64,000 bases of DNA from Sulfolobus sp. S-194 (GTDB taxonomy: Archaea > Thermoproteota > Thermoprotei_A > Sulfolobales > Sulfolobaceae). The stretch is from assembly GCF_012222305.1 (NCBI RefSeq), contig NZ_CP035730.1:992001-1056000 (forward strand), written 5' to 3'. The position numbers were made by a program, and so were the translations under genes. Every line of letters starts with the position of its first letter. Position 1 is the first letter of the stretch. The notes beneath the pieces were generated by a model that was given only the letters and a program-made list of their open reading frames with translations, did no database searches and was not told the origin of the DNA. Below are positions 43,772 through 52,925 of this stretch, one piece after another.

Positions 43772-44387
43772 TTTTCCACCTTCAAAATTTAACTTTCATT
43801 ATATTTTATATTTTTAGCTTACATTCTTATAAACAAAAATGATCGGAATTTTCCTTTAATGTTTGTTGTAGATTGAGATAGGTTCTATAATTCTCACTAG
43901 CGATTGCTTAAATTTAGTTCCTAGAATTAGTGTGAAATACTATACGAATTATGTTTCATGGTAAATTACCAAAATATTATGGTTGAAATTTCTAACTGAA
44001 ACTTATAATGCATACTCAATAGTTACGACTTCAGATTGTTCTACGAACAGTATAATAATCTTCCTTAAGTCAATTCCCTTTTTAATTTTGATCTCCTCGT
44101 CGTATTTTTATGACTTAGCAATAATGGAAAAAGAACTGTTTGTCGATAATTGTTTGACTTGATGAAATTTCTATGTTAACTATTTTTACTATAGAATTAC
44201 TAGGAGTTTTTTAGTTATTTTTAGTTGTTACATATTTTTATTCACTTAAGCATGTAAAAGAGATAACCTTACGTTAATCATATAAACCTTGATTTTATGA
44301 TTTACAAACTTTGGATTTGGTTTATATAATCTAACATCATAAAATTTATATAGTTTAACAGTATAAAAATAGTTGGCAAAGGTACAA
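43772..44387. other. Non-coding stretch with one short minus-strand gene scrap
   Basis: No complete gene. The minus strand near 44008-44110 reads KYDEEIKIKKGIDLRKIIIL, then FVEQSEVVTIEYAL to a stop, resembling the end of a lost small protein. A TATA-like ATTTATATAG at about 44344-44353 serves the next gene. Confidence 0.35.
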
Positions 44388-45194
44388 ATGACAATTATTA
44401 AGCTAATATTAATATTATTAATAACTGTGTTAGTTCTCTCAATAGTCTTTGCATTTTTCATGTTAAACATAAACACTTACACTACAACTATGGAAATTAG
44501 TGCAAGCCATCTGCAAAGCTTATCAGTTAACGTGAAAAATGGGGTAGTAAAAATTTTTCAATGGAATGGGAGCTATATTCTAGTAAAAGTCTTAGAGAAG
44601 TATTCAATAATCAAACCGCGAGTCATAGAATACACATCAAACTCAATGCTTATAATAAAAGCTTTTGGGATTATGCCCTTAAACTCGCAAGTATATTTAA
44701 CAATTTATATCCCTAAATCTCTCCACCTCCAATACGTTATATCTCTCATTAACGGGCAAGTTGGGCTTAATATCATGAACTTTACATCAGTTTCAGTATC
44801 GATTGCTAACGGAAAGGTTTACGGTGAACTAGAGCAAGGTAGAGGTTTAACAGCGTCTATGGGTAATGGTGAGACAAGTTTAGACATAGCTAATATTTCC
44901 TCTTTTAGCATTCATATAGGTAACGGTGAAGTAAATATTGACGACTTGTCGCCAATTACGAGTGGCATTTATTCGGTCTTTGTGGGTAACGGAAACGTAA
45001 ACATTAACCTAAACCCAGAGTCATCAATCTTCCTTAATGCGACTGCAGGGAATGGTATTGTTAACGTTAAAGGGTTAAGTTTTAAATCCATTACTTCTTC
45101 GTCACAACATCAGTTTTCTGGGATTTTAGGTAGTGGTGAGGCTAGCATGTCTATCACTGTAGGAAATGGTGATGTTAGTATTTCACAGTCTTAA
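44388..45194 (+). CDS. Surface or membrane-anchored beta-repeat protein (DUF4097-like)
   Basis: This protein of about 268 residues has one N-terminal hydrophobic helix (IIKLILILLITVLVLSIVFAFFML) acting as signal or anchor. It is followed by a beta-repeat domain with at least seven turns marked by GNG or NG (SIANGKVYGEL, SMGNGETSLDI, HIGNGEVNIDD, FVGNGNVNINL, TAGNGIVNVKG, ILGSGEASMSI, TVGNGDVSISQ). The pattern matches DUF4097-type putative adhesins and suggests an extracellular beta-helix. The ATG at 44388 has AAAGGT five bases before it; an in-frame TTG at 44373 is the alternative. Base composition is less AT-rich than its surroundings. Confidence 0.78.
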   Translation: MTIIKLILILLITVLVLSIVFAFFMLNINTYTTTMEISASHLQSLSVNVKNGVVKIFQWNGSYILVKVLEKYSIIKPRVIEYTSNSMLIIKAFGIMPLNSQVYLTIYIPKSLHLQYVISLINGQVGLNIMNFTSVSVSIANGKVYGELEQGRGLTASMGNGETSLDIANISSFSIHIGNGEVNIDDLSPITSGIYSVFVGNGNVNINLNPESSIFLNATAGNGIVNVKGLSFKSITSSSQHQFSGILGSGEASMSITVGNGDVSISQS

Positions 45195-45277
45195 CATGGC
45201 TAGCTAAAAACCCTCAACCACTGGAATCTCTTACGATCTGAAAAACTAAGGTTATAGAGTAAGCCAGATTATAAAAT

Positions 45278-45421
45278 CTGCTTTATTACTTCACTCAATT
45301 TTCGTATAACGGATTCGACCCGAATTTAGTGAATCATAAGTATGGGGATGAAGTTGAAAAGGATATAATGAGTGTGATAAAGTTCATCGTTGATAATGTT
45401 AGAAACTACTTTGAGGATTAA
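45278..45421 (+). pseudogene. HEPN/PaREP1-like remnant
   Basis: The plus strand reads LLYYFTQFSYNGFDPNLVNH, then KYGDEVEKDIMSVIKFIVDN and VRNYFED to a stop, and a further ELEYEFEVLKKIYVS follows. No start codon is present. The H-K-Y plus helical pattern fits the last helices of a HEPN-type protein. Confidence 0.4.
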
Positions 45422-45507
45422 GAGTTGGAATATGAGTTCGAAGTGCTGAAGAAGATTTACGTAAGTTAAAAGTTCAATCAAAAACTAATCTTTAAAATTA
45501 TTTCACA

Positions 45508-45810
45508 TCAAGATTCCTTTATATTTGATAACCTTCTCCTAGGCATAGTTGCAATTATCCAATCAACCCTTTCCACAACCTTCTTAGCCGATATCGTCCT
45601 TTTCCCTGGATAGTATTGCAAAAGCAAATCTCTGTAATTAATAGCTAATCCTACAACGTAAGCTTTTAACGCTTGATAAGCCTTTTCGGCTGAATTCTTT
45701 AAAAGACTGTCCTCGAGAAATCTCTCAGCGAGTTCAGCTTCGTATAATGCCTCTTTGAACCTATCAGCTTGATATTTCTTTGTGTGAACCCATGGCTTCA
45801 TTACTTCCAT
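45508..45810 (-). CDS. PaREP1-like protein, C-terminally shortened
   Basis: The 100 residues match the first part of PaREP1/HEPN proteins: QADRFKEALYEAELAERFLEDSLLKNSAEKAYQALKAYVVGLAINYRDLLLQYYPGK, then KKVVERVDWIIATMPRRR. Typical members are about 150-170 residues, so the C-terminal helices are missing here, possibly lost by a nonsense or frameshift event. It could still fold as a short form. It lies in the decayed toxin-antitoxin stretch. Confidence 0.6.
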   Translation of the reverse strand: MEVMKPWVHTKKYQADRFKEALYEAELAERFLEDSLLKNSAEKAYQALKAYVVGLAINYRDLLLQYYPGKRTISAKKVVERVDWIIATMPRRRLSNIKES

Positions 45811-46728
45811 GATATAAAAGTAAGGCTAAAGTTAATTTAACCTTTTTTCTCTCAGCGTTAAAGACCGAAAAGTAAGTTAATGGAAAAAGTTGATTCATTA
45901 GCCGTAAGATCTTCCTCACTATAATGAAAGGAAGTATAGGGATCGGAGACTAAAAGTAAAATCTGGTGATGATACCAAGAGAAAAGATATTTTCCTATTA
46001 TGAATACAAGTAACTCGATGCTTGTTGTGGAAATAATTAAAAGAGATTAAGGTTTAAATGGTCGCGGTAAAACTATGTCTTTAGAGGTAAGGTTCTATGA
46101 GGGGAATTAAAGACTTCTTGAAGTTCACACCAAAACTAAAAATCTGAGAACCTTAGTAGCTTTAGTAACCTAAAACTGCTCATGTGTCAAGATGCTTATT
46201 CATTACACTCTACTTGTGGATTGTGTGAATAGCAATTTTACTGCTGCATGTAATTTATATAAAGTTAATTCAGTTTCAATTTATTATAAGATACATCGAT
46301 CAGAGGAATGAAGTTACTGTAATTCTAATCTCTTTCAATATCTTACTATTAATAAGAGAATTTTAATGAGATAATATTAAAGAATTTTAACTAATAAATA
46401 AAATTACTATCACGTAGTAAAACTCATTAATATGTTCTATATAAGAGGAAATCTTATTACTCTGAAGAGTTTTAATCAATTCTCTAAGACTAAAACTCTG
46501 GATTCTGAGTATATGTTAACTTTAATTTATGTTAGATTAAAATTATCTAATTTTAGTAAGTTTGTAAAGTTATGTACTATACAATATATAATCAATTGTG
46601 TATAATACAGATATGTTGTTTATTCTCTATCTTTAGAACATCTCTTTAAATAGAATAAATATCAAGAGAAAAAGGAAGAACTACGCTTTAGGTTAAAATA
46701 GCAATTAAAATGAGATTTTTATACCACG
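45811..46728. other. Long AT-rich non-coding stretch
   Basis: No gene that I can support. A short plus-strand frame near 46075 (MSLEVRFYEGN, then RLLEVHTKTKNLRTLVAL across a stop) may be a gene scrap. The rest is mostly AT-rich with scattered TATA-like words. No clear repeat or RNA gene was found. Confidence 0.4.
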
Positions 46729-46745
46729 CAAGTAGATTATACTTG
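46729..46745. promoter_or_regulatory. Inverted repeat at the start of the 93-residue wHTH gene
   Basis: CAAGTA (46729-46734) and TACTTG (46740-46745) are perfect inverted arms ending on the first base of the GTG start. The TATA-like TTTTTATA at about 46716-46723 is 25 bases upstream. The position suggests autorepression. Confidence 0.55.
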
Positions 46746-47026
46746 TGAATGTGCTACAATTAGCAATACTAACAATCCTATCTGAAGACGAGAGGAGTGT
46801 AAATGAGTTAAGAGAGTATTTAGGTATTGATAAAAAGAGAATTATAAAGAGTATAAGATCATTAGAGAAGAAGGGACTAGTAGAAAGAAAGACTTATCTT
46901 GGAGAAGGAGATGTTATATTTGGAATTACAGAAGAGGGAATTCAAGAACTTTATAAGTATTATATGTTTTTAAGGGATTTGGTAAAGGAGATGGAAATCT
47001 CCGTATGCACTAGGTTTGACTGCTGA
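46745..47026 (+). CDS. Winged-helix regulator, 93 residues
   Basis: This small MarR/ArsR-like winged helix has LQLAILTILSEDERSVNELREYLGIDKKRIIKSIRSLEKKGLVERK, then VIFGITEEGIQELYKYY, and a C-terminal stretch ending VCTRFDC. Two cysteines in the last 7 residues could act as a metal or redox site (inference). It begins with a GTG and is leaderless. It converges on the nucleoside hydrolase gene, with 13 bases between. Confidence 0.82.
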   Translation: MNVLQLAILTILSEDERSVNELREYLGIDKKRIIKSIRSLEKKGLVERKTYLGEGDVIFGITEEGIQELYKYYMFLRDLVKEMEISVCTRFDC

Positions 47027-47039
47027 TGTGTGCACTCTA

Positions 47040-47966
47040 CTAGAACCAATTGAGTAAGTCAATTAACATTGAATAGAACTCTTTCTTGTTTATTTCATAA
47101 ATTATTTCAGCATTTGGTTCTTTGCCCCAAATTCCTAGGTAGTCAATAACTGTCATTCCTCTGGTTAGACACTCGCAGTTCTCAATATCTACATATTGCC
47201 TTTCCGATTTCATTACTACATTTCTATTGAGAGCTACGGAAGTTGTTATTAAGTCAGGATGCGGAGTTCCTTTTATTTTCTCTTTTTCCATTGAATATTT
47301 TCTATAATGAGTATAGATCTTAACGTAAAATTGTGCCATTTTGGTATTCATATTCTTTATTTGTTTCCATTCTTCATCAGTAATTGGATAATTTACAATA
47401 ACATCCCACGGTACCATTGTAATATCAAAACCAGCGTTGAAAACAATTTTCGCTGAATCTGGATCTACCCAAATATTATATTCAGCAACTGGGGTTATGT
47501 TCCCTCTTCCCCACACTGTTCCTCCCATTATCCAAACCTTTTTTATCTTTTCAGTTATTGATTTATCTTTCAAGTAAGCTAAGGCTAGATTTGTTAGCGG
47601 AGATATTGCTAAGAACTCTAACTCACTTGCATATCTATCAGCAATATCGACAATAGCATCTACAGCCTTCTTATTTTGTGGTTTAAGTTTATTGGGTTTT
47701 ACTATCTCATCTCCAATTCCTCCCCTACCATGAACTTCTGGGACACTTCTAAATTGTTTAACTAATGGTCTATCACTTCCAGGATAAACTGGTATATCTT
47801 TTCCTATAAATTCTAAGCTCCATAATGCGTTATTTATTTCTTGTTCGTAAGATATGTTTCCTTCAACAATAGTAATTCCTTGAACATTTATGTTATTTTT
47901 GAGTAGCATAAAAAGGCTCATTATATCGTCTTCGGCTGTGTCGCAATCTATTATAAAATGTCTCAT
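47040..47966 (-). CDS. Inosine/uridine-preferring nucleoside hydrolase
   Basis: The 308 residues begin [21 protein letters not shown]. This is the family's calcium-binding DxDxxxDD motif, with Ala-Glu in place of the usual residues between. [76 protein letters not shown] and the final Asp region match the family. The enzyme splits ribonucleosides for purine/pyrimidine salvage. It overlaps the FAD-binding protein gene by 4 bases. Confidence 0.92.
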   Translation of the reverse strand: MRHFIIDCDTAEDDIMSLFMLLKNNINVQGITIVEGNISYEQEINNALWSLEFIGKDIPVYPGSDRPLVKQFRSVPEVHGRGGIGDEIVKPNKLKPQNKKAVDAIVDIADRYASELEFLAISPLTNLALAYLKDKSITEKIKKVWIMGGTVWGRGNITPVAEYNIWVDPDSAKIVFNAGFDITMVPWDVIVNYPITDEEWKQIKNMNTKMAQFYVKIYTHYRKYSMEKEKIKGTPHPDLITTSVALNRNVVMKSERQYVDIENCECLTRGMTVIDYLGIWGKEPNAEIIYEINKKEFYSMLIDLLNWF

Positions 47967-48835
47967 ACAAATATATTCTTAAAATCAAGTAATCTCTTAA
48001 GCTTTAAGTATACTTCTTTGGGATTGTCTCTTGTATAAAACTTTACTCCAGCCTTACTTAATTCCTCTGTATCTGCATCGTATAACTTAAATATACCACT
48101 TTTATAAACCCAATATGCATAGACTGGTTTACCTATATTTACGACTTTCACGAATTCAGAGAAAGAATCACCTTCTATAATTATCTCCCTACTTTCGTCT
48201 ATGATTTCAACAACCGGAACTCCTTCATCTTTTAAATAACCTGATCCTACGTTTTTCTCTTCCTCGAATGAAACATGGATATTGAATTTCTCTTTATCAT
48301 AATCAACTAATAAGACTAATGGTGATAGTTCAACTAATTTGGAAATCTCGTTATCTTCTACACTCTTTTTTTCATATGTTATTACTTTTGTTGGTTTAGG
48401 AAATAGTTTCATTTCAGCCCTAGATATAGCACCCAAAATACCTCTAGAACCTATTAGGAAATTCCATCTTATCCCACCATAAGGTGTTAATACTGTTACC
48501 CATGAAGTGAAATCCCTTGGTCTCCCATACGTTGTTGATAACGGTGAAGGTTCATTAGTTGCTAATAAACCACCAATAGTACCATCATAGAGTGTTGGTA
48601 AAAGTAAATTATTCTCACTAGCTTCTTTTCTAATTTTAACAACATCTGCACCAGCTAGTGCTTGGACCATATCTCCTTTAATTTCAAACCAGTCCATTTT
48701 TCTAGTATAAATAAACTCCTCAGCGTCTCCTTTTTTAGCATGTTTTCCTTTACCTAATATTTGGATCTTTTTTGAATTCTTATATGCATCTCTTATAATC
48801 TTGTATAATTCTTCTTCAGAATAAACGTCCATCAA
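47963..48835 (-). CDS. FAD-binding (PCMH-type) oxidoreductase-like protein
   Basis: The 290 residues have a PCMH-type FAD domain: [74 protein letters not shown], and [42 protein letters not shown]. It resembles GlcE-like subunits of glycolate oxidase, which are about this length and lack the cap-domain end. No glcD or glcF partner is adjacent. It is translationally coupled to a nucleoside hydrolase, an unusual pairing. Confidence 0.85.
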   Translation of the reverse strand: MMDVYSEEELYKIIRDAYKNSKKIQILGKGKHAKKGDAEEFIYTRKMDWFEIKGDMVQALAGADVVKIRKEASENNLLLPTLYDGTIGGLLATNEPSPLSTTYGRPRDFTSWVTVLTPYGGIRWNFLIGSRGILGAISRAEMKLFPKPTKVITYEKKSVEDNEISKLVELSPLVLLVDYDKEKFNIHVSFEEEKNVGSGYLKDEGVPVVEIIDESREIIIEGDSFSEFVKVVNIGKPVYAYWVYKSGIFKLYDADTEELSKAGVKFYTRDNPKEVYLKLKRLLDFKNIFV

Positions 48836-48859
48836 CTAAACTCTTATAATCTAAAATGT

Positions 48860-49441
48860 TTAAATACCATTTGGCTTAAGCTCATATAATTCAACGTAAC
48901 ACAGATCCTTACAAAGTTTCTTCACATCTTCGCCTACTAATTCAATCCCGTTAACAATTTCTACTACATATTGTTTATTGATTATTAAGAAATAGTAAGA
49001 GGAACTATCGAATGTAAGTTTACTTAATAGCTCTTCCATCCCTTTATAATTTGTCCATAGTTTAACACTCAATTTTTTCTTTAATGATATTGACTTCTTA
49101 AATTCAATATTTATTATAAAATCTAGAAATAAATCTTGTATAGTAGATTTTAAAGTTCTTCCAATAATCCCCCAATTACGAATTTCCAATCTAATTCTAG
49201 ATGAGTATTCGTCGACATTAACTATGGCAATATTTACTTTTGCACCACCTAGTTTTGAGTTAAATAAATATACAGCAAAGTTTGTTTCAATTCTCTTTGA
49301 AAAAGTACCTTCAATACTGAATCCTAAGAATCTTAAGATAAATTTGTTATCAATAATTTTAAGTTTATTATTAGAAAACAGCTCTTCTTTCGCTAATGCC
49401 AATAATAGTTCCTCTGGGTATCGAAGAATTGTAATCTCCAT
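48860..49441 (-). CDS. Hypothetical protein, 193 residues
   Basis: No family recognised. It begins MEITILRYPEELLLALAKEE and has strand-rich central segments (FILRFLGFSIEGTFSKRIET, AKVNIAIVNVDEYSSRIRLEIRNWG). This could be a lipid-binding-like beta fold. A helical section and a Cys pair (KLCKDLCYVELYE) lie near the end. It lies 24 bases upstream of the FAD-protein gene and may be the first gene of that unit. Confidence 0.65.
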   Translation of the reverse strand: MEITILRYPEELLLALAKEELFSNNKLKIIDNKFILRFLGFSIEGTFSKRIETNFAVYLFNSKLGGAKVNIAIVNVDEYSSRIRLEIRNWGIIGRTLKSTIQDLFLDFIINIEFKKSISLKKKLSVKLWTNYKGMEELLSKLTFDSSSYYFLIINKQYVVEIVNGIELVGEDVKKLCKDLCYVELYELKPNGI

Positions 49442-49742
49442 AAACCATAATATCTTTGAATGTCTATTTTAATCTTTCGTTTGTAATACTTCACGAATTA
49501 TGTACTGTTTTTCAACTAGCTACAATTTTCTATTTCTAATGTACCGTGAATTATTCATTTTTATCATATGTTAAGCTTATCAATGTCTTAAATTTAAAAA
49601 AAATGTTTTAAAAAGTAAGTTCTACATTCTTTAACAAAAAAGGAACAACATTCCATAAAGCAAAGTCAGATGAAAAGTTTGTAATCCTTTCTTAAAATAA
49701 TATAACTATACTTTTTATATTTTCCTTATATCTTATTCTCAT

Positions 49743-50216
49743 ATGCCTAAAGTAGCTGTTATTATGGGTAGTAAGTCAGACTGGGAATATATGAGAGAAG
49801 CTGTAGAACTTTTAAAACAATTTGGTGTTGAGGTAGAGGCTAGAGTGGTTTCAGCTCATAGAACACCAGAATTTATGATGGAATTTGCTAAAAGTGCGTC
49901 ACAAAAGGGAATAGAAGTTATTATAGCTGCTGCAGGCGGTGCAGCTCATTTGCCCGGTATGACAGCATCATTAACTCATTTACCAGTAATTGGTGTTCCA
50001 ATTCCTTCAAAGAATTTGAATGGTTTAGATTCTCTTCTCTCTATTGTTCAAATGCCTTATGGTGTACCCGTTGCAACAGTTGCTATTGGTGGAGCTAAAA
50101 ATGCTGCTCTTTTGGCATTAAGAATTTTAGGAGTAAAATACCCAGACATAGCTGAAAAAGTTAAAAAGTTTATGGAGGATGTGAAAAATGAAGTCCTTAA
50201 TACAAAACTCGATTAA
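49743..50216 (+). CDS. purE: N5-carboxyaminoimidazole ribonucleotide mutase PurE
   Basis: This 157-residue class I PurE converts N5-CAIR to CAIR in purine synthesis. It has [14 protein letters not shown], the catalytic histidine region [11 protein letters not shown], and [25 protein letters not shown]. The PurK partner gene overlaps by 29 bases. A TATA box (CTTTTTATATT, about 49711-49721) 26 bases upstream gives a leaderless mRNA. The 49442-49742 interval contains no gene. Confidence 0.96.
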   Translation: MPKVAVIMGSKSDWEYMREAVELLKQFGVEVEARVVSAHRTPEFMMEFAKSASQKGIEVIIAAAGGAAHLPGMTASLTHLPVIGVPIPSKNLNGLDSLLSIVQMPYGVPVATVAIGGAKNAALLALRILGVKYPDIAEKVKKFMEDVKNEVLNTKLD

Positions 50217-51282
50217 AATTGGAATATTAGGAGGAGGACAGCTCGGCTGGATGATGATTTTAGAAGGAAGAAAGTATCCTTTTACATTTTACGTAATGGA
50301 CGAACCCAACGCTCCTGCATGTAGAATTGTGGATAAGTGTTTTACACTAGATGAGTACAAGAAAATGATAGATGAAGCTGACATCGTAACTTTCGAGTTT
50401 GAACATGTCAAAGAAGAGGCATTACAGTATGCTGAAGATCAAGGGAAGCTTTTGCCCAAATTAAATACTGTCGAATTGAAAAGGGAGAGATGGAAGGAAA
50501 AAACCTATTACAGGGAACATAATTTACCAACTCCTAGATTCTATGTTGCTAATGACGGAGAGGAAGCGTTAAGGATTCTTAAGGATCAGTTTAATAATGT
50601 TGGTGTTCTAAAACAGAGTAGGGGAGGGTATGACGGTAAAGGACAGTATTTTATAAAGGGTGATGTCGAAAAATATGAATTCATTAAAGATATGAAGTGT
50701 AAATTCGTTGTTGAAGAGTTTGTTAATTTTAATTATGAAGCTTCTATAATTGCTGTTAGAGACCAGAAGGGAAATTTTAAGGCATATCCACCAACATTTA
50801 ACTACAACGAAAAAGGAATACTAGTATATAACTATGGTCCCCTTAATGATAACAGATTTGCTGAGATTGCAAAAAGATTAATGAATTCCTTAGATTATGT
50901 AGGAACAATTGGTATTGAGTTTTTTGTAAGGGATGGAGAAATTTTGATTAACGAATTTGCCCCAAGAGTTCACAATACTGGGCACTATACTCTAGATGCT
51001 GCATTTGTCTCTCAATTTGAACAACATTTAAGAGCAATATCCGGATTGGAATTAGGTTCCACAGAATTACTTTCATATGGTGGTATGGTGAATATTTTAG
51101 GTACAGATAATGTTCCTCTTGAAGTTCTTAAATATGGTAAAGTGTATTGGTATGGGAAGAAAGAAGTTAGAAAGAGAAGAAAATTGGGACATGTCAATGT
51201 CGTTGGGAGTAACTTAGAAGATGTTAAGCAAAAAGTTGATATTATTATGAAACTAATTTATCCTCAAGGTTTAGATTTATGA
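50188..51282 (+). CDS. purK: N5-carboxyaminoimidazole ribonucleotide synthase PurK
   Basis: The 364-residue ATP-grasp enzyme carboxylates AIR using ATP and bicarbonate. The N-terminal [18 protein letters not shown], the middle [17 protein letters not shown], and [44 protein letters not shown] match PurK. It overlaps purE by 29 bases and the ModE-like gene by 4, so all three are one transcript. Confidence 0.96.
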   Translation: MKSLIQNSIKIGILGGGQLGWMMILEGRKYPFTFYVMDEPNAPACRIVDKCFTLDEYKKMIDEADIVTFEFEHVKEEALQYAEDQGKLLPKLNTVELKRERWKEKTYYREHNLPTPRFYVANDGEEALRILKDQFNNVGVLKQSRGGYDGKGQYFIKGDVEKYEFIKDMKCKFVVEEFVNFNYEASIIAVRDQKGNFKAYPPTFNYNEKGILVYNYGPLNDNRFAEIAKRLMNSLDYVGTIGIEFFVRDGEILINEFAPRVHNTGHYTLDAAFVSQFEQHLRAISGLELGSTELLSYGGMVNILGTDNVPLEVLKYGKVYWYGKKEVRKRRKLGHVNVVGSNLEDVKQKVDIIMKLIYPQGLDL

Positions 51283-51617
51283 AGTTTAAGTTTAAAATAT
51301 GGTTAGAAACTGATGAGGGAAAACCGGTTATCGGAAAAGGAGGAATTTCTTTAATGAAGAACATCATAGAAACTGGATCAATCTCTACTGCAGCAAAAAA
51401 GATGCATGTTTCCTATAAATTTGCTTGGGAGTATGTTAGAAAAGTTAATGATATTTTAGGAGGAATACAAATGCATAAAGGAGGAAAAGGTGCTGGAGGG
51501 ACAATTGTGTCAGAAAAAGTAACTGAATTGATAAAGATTTATGAAGAGGCTGAGAAGGAGATAAATGAGGTTCTTGAGAAGTATAACAAAAAAATCGAGG
51601 AGATTTTAAAGAAATAA
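51279..51617 (+). CDS. ModE-like LysR-type HTH regulator
   Basis: The 112 residues match the N-terminal DNA-binding domain of Mod[59 protein letters not shown], then [14 protein letters not shown], and a coiled C-terminal helix. The molybdate-binding MOP domains are absent, as in stand-alone archaeal versions. It is translationally coupled to purK; whether it regulates molybdate uptake or purine genes is unknown. Confidence 0.88.
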   Translation: MKFKFKIWLETDEGKPVIGKGGISLMKNIIETGSISTAAKKMHVSYKFAWEYVRKVNDILGGIQMHKGGKGAGGTIVSEKVTELIKIYEEAEKEINEVLEKYNKKIEEILKK

Positions 51618-51663
51618 TGAAAGATAGTATTACCTTATAAGTTTTTAATCTCACATATTTTTT

Positions 51664-52869
51664 GTGTTAGAAAAGTTAAAAGAAGTTGAGGGAATAGATA
51701 GCTCAGGAACTAACATACCAGAAGAAGTAGAGAAACTAAAGGAAGAGTTTGTTGAAAATGTAATAGGAAGTAAAATTAAAGAAGCTTATAATTGGATTAG
51801 TAACCTATACGTAGCCCTAGAGGAACTGAAAGAAAAACTTAACATTAAGGGTTGGCTGTTTAGCAAAGAGATGAAGAGTTTTGTTGAAAATCCTAAAAAG
51901 CATTTAGTAAAGAAACTCTTCTTGTACTTCCATGATTTAGTTAGGGGAAGAATAACAGCAGAGGAGTTTTTTACTAAGGGTAGGCAAGCGATTAATAGTT
52001 CTTTTGGTTCTAACATGAGAAGTATTTACCAAATATGGGGATTTTCTTCCATCCTTCTCGGTTTAGCAGAAAAAGATTTCAAACTTTCTTATCCAGAACA
52101 TGGATATCTTAGTTTTGATAGAACTGGTAAACAGAAAAGCGGCACAATTCCTCCTAATGCAGTTGTAAGTGATATTTTTGGAAGGAGTTACAGCTTCTTT
52201 ATTGAAGCCCCACGTCCTATTGCTTGGGAAGATGGTAATGATTTGCAAAAAGTTTGGAAATTATATTCTACTCTGAGGCCAGATATGTTAATTTATAAGG
52301 GTTTTTATATGGATATTGTTGATTTATCGGGAAATATTCCTATAAAGAGACCAAATTACATTATTGAGTTTAAGGAGTTGGATGATTGGTGGAAGAGATG
52401 GAGGTATCTAAAAGGATATAAACCTTTATCTGGAAATGAATGGAGAGCTAGATGGATTAAAGGGTTATATGAGGGACTAGCAGAAGTATTAGGAGCAACA
52501 CTTAAGGATAATATGCCGGACTTTGTTCAAGATAAAGGTAAAAGGATAAAAGAGTACCAGATAATTGATCTTTATAAGTCTATCTATAATCCAGATAGAG
52601 GTGTTGTTATAAGTAGGACTAAGATAGACGATCAAGTTGTTAGTGAATTAAGTAGTGAGAATATTTTAGTAATTGACGATACTGGCTTTTCATCGGAAAA
52701 ACTATCTCCTATAGTTGATGAACTTCTTTCTGGAGCCGTAGCTAATGTAAACTATAAAGACCTAGCCTTTGAGTTTGCTATGGAGAGAAGAGAAGAGTTC
52801 ATTGAGTGGATTATTAATAAGTTTAAAAAGCTTGGGATTAATAATATCGACATCACTTTACCTAAGTAG
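51664..52869 (+). CDS. Possible PD-(D/E)XK nuclease-like protein, 401 residues
   Basis: It is not assignable by family, but a PD-(D/E)XK-like layout is visible: LRPDMLIY with Asp207, and after a strand-turn-strand PNYIIEFKELDDWW with Glu235 and Lys237. A possible upstream acidic residue is Glu181 (FFIEAPRP). The first 140 residues are helical. The final part contains ILVIDDTGFSS. The gene begins with a GTG, with a TATA box (CCTTATAAG, about 51633-51641) 26 bases upstream, so it is leaderless and separate from pur. A DNA-repair or defence role is possible. Confidence 0.6.
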   Translation: MLEKLKEVEGIDSSGTNIPEEVEKLKEEFVENVIGSKIKEAYNWISNLYVALEELKEKLNIKGWLFSKEMKSFVENPKKHLVKKLFLYFHDLVRGRITAEEFFTKGRQAINSSFGSNMRSIYQIWGFSSILLGLAEKDFKLSYPEHGYLSFDRTGKQKSGTIPPNAVVSDIFGRSYSFFIEAPRPIAWEDGNDLQKVWKLYSTLRPDMLIYKGFYMDIVDLSGNIPIKRPNYIIEFKELDDWWKRWRYLKGYKPLSGNEWRARWIKGLYEGLAEVLGATLKDNMPDFVQDKGKRIKEYQIIDLYKSIYNPDRGVVISRTKIDDQVVSELSSENILVIDDTGFSSEKLSPIVDELLSGAVANVNYKDLAFEFAMERREEFIEWIINKFKKLGINNIDITLPK

Positions 52870-52925
52870 TTTAAATAGTATTATTGACTGAATGATTAAA
52901 TAAGGTAATACATAAGCATTTAATT

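Noticed and set aside
45963-46030. Possible C/D box sRNA (GGTGATGATACC)
   Set aside because: Only a C-box-like word is present; the other boxes are missing.
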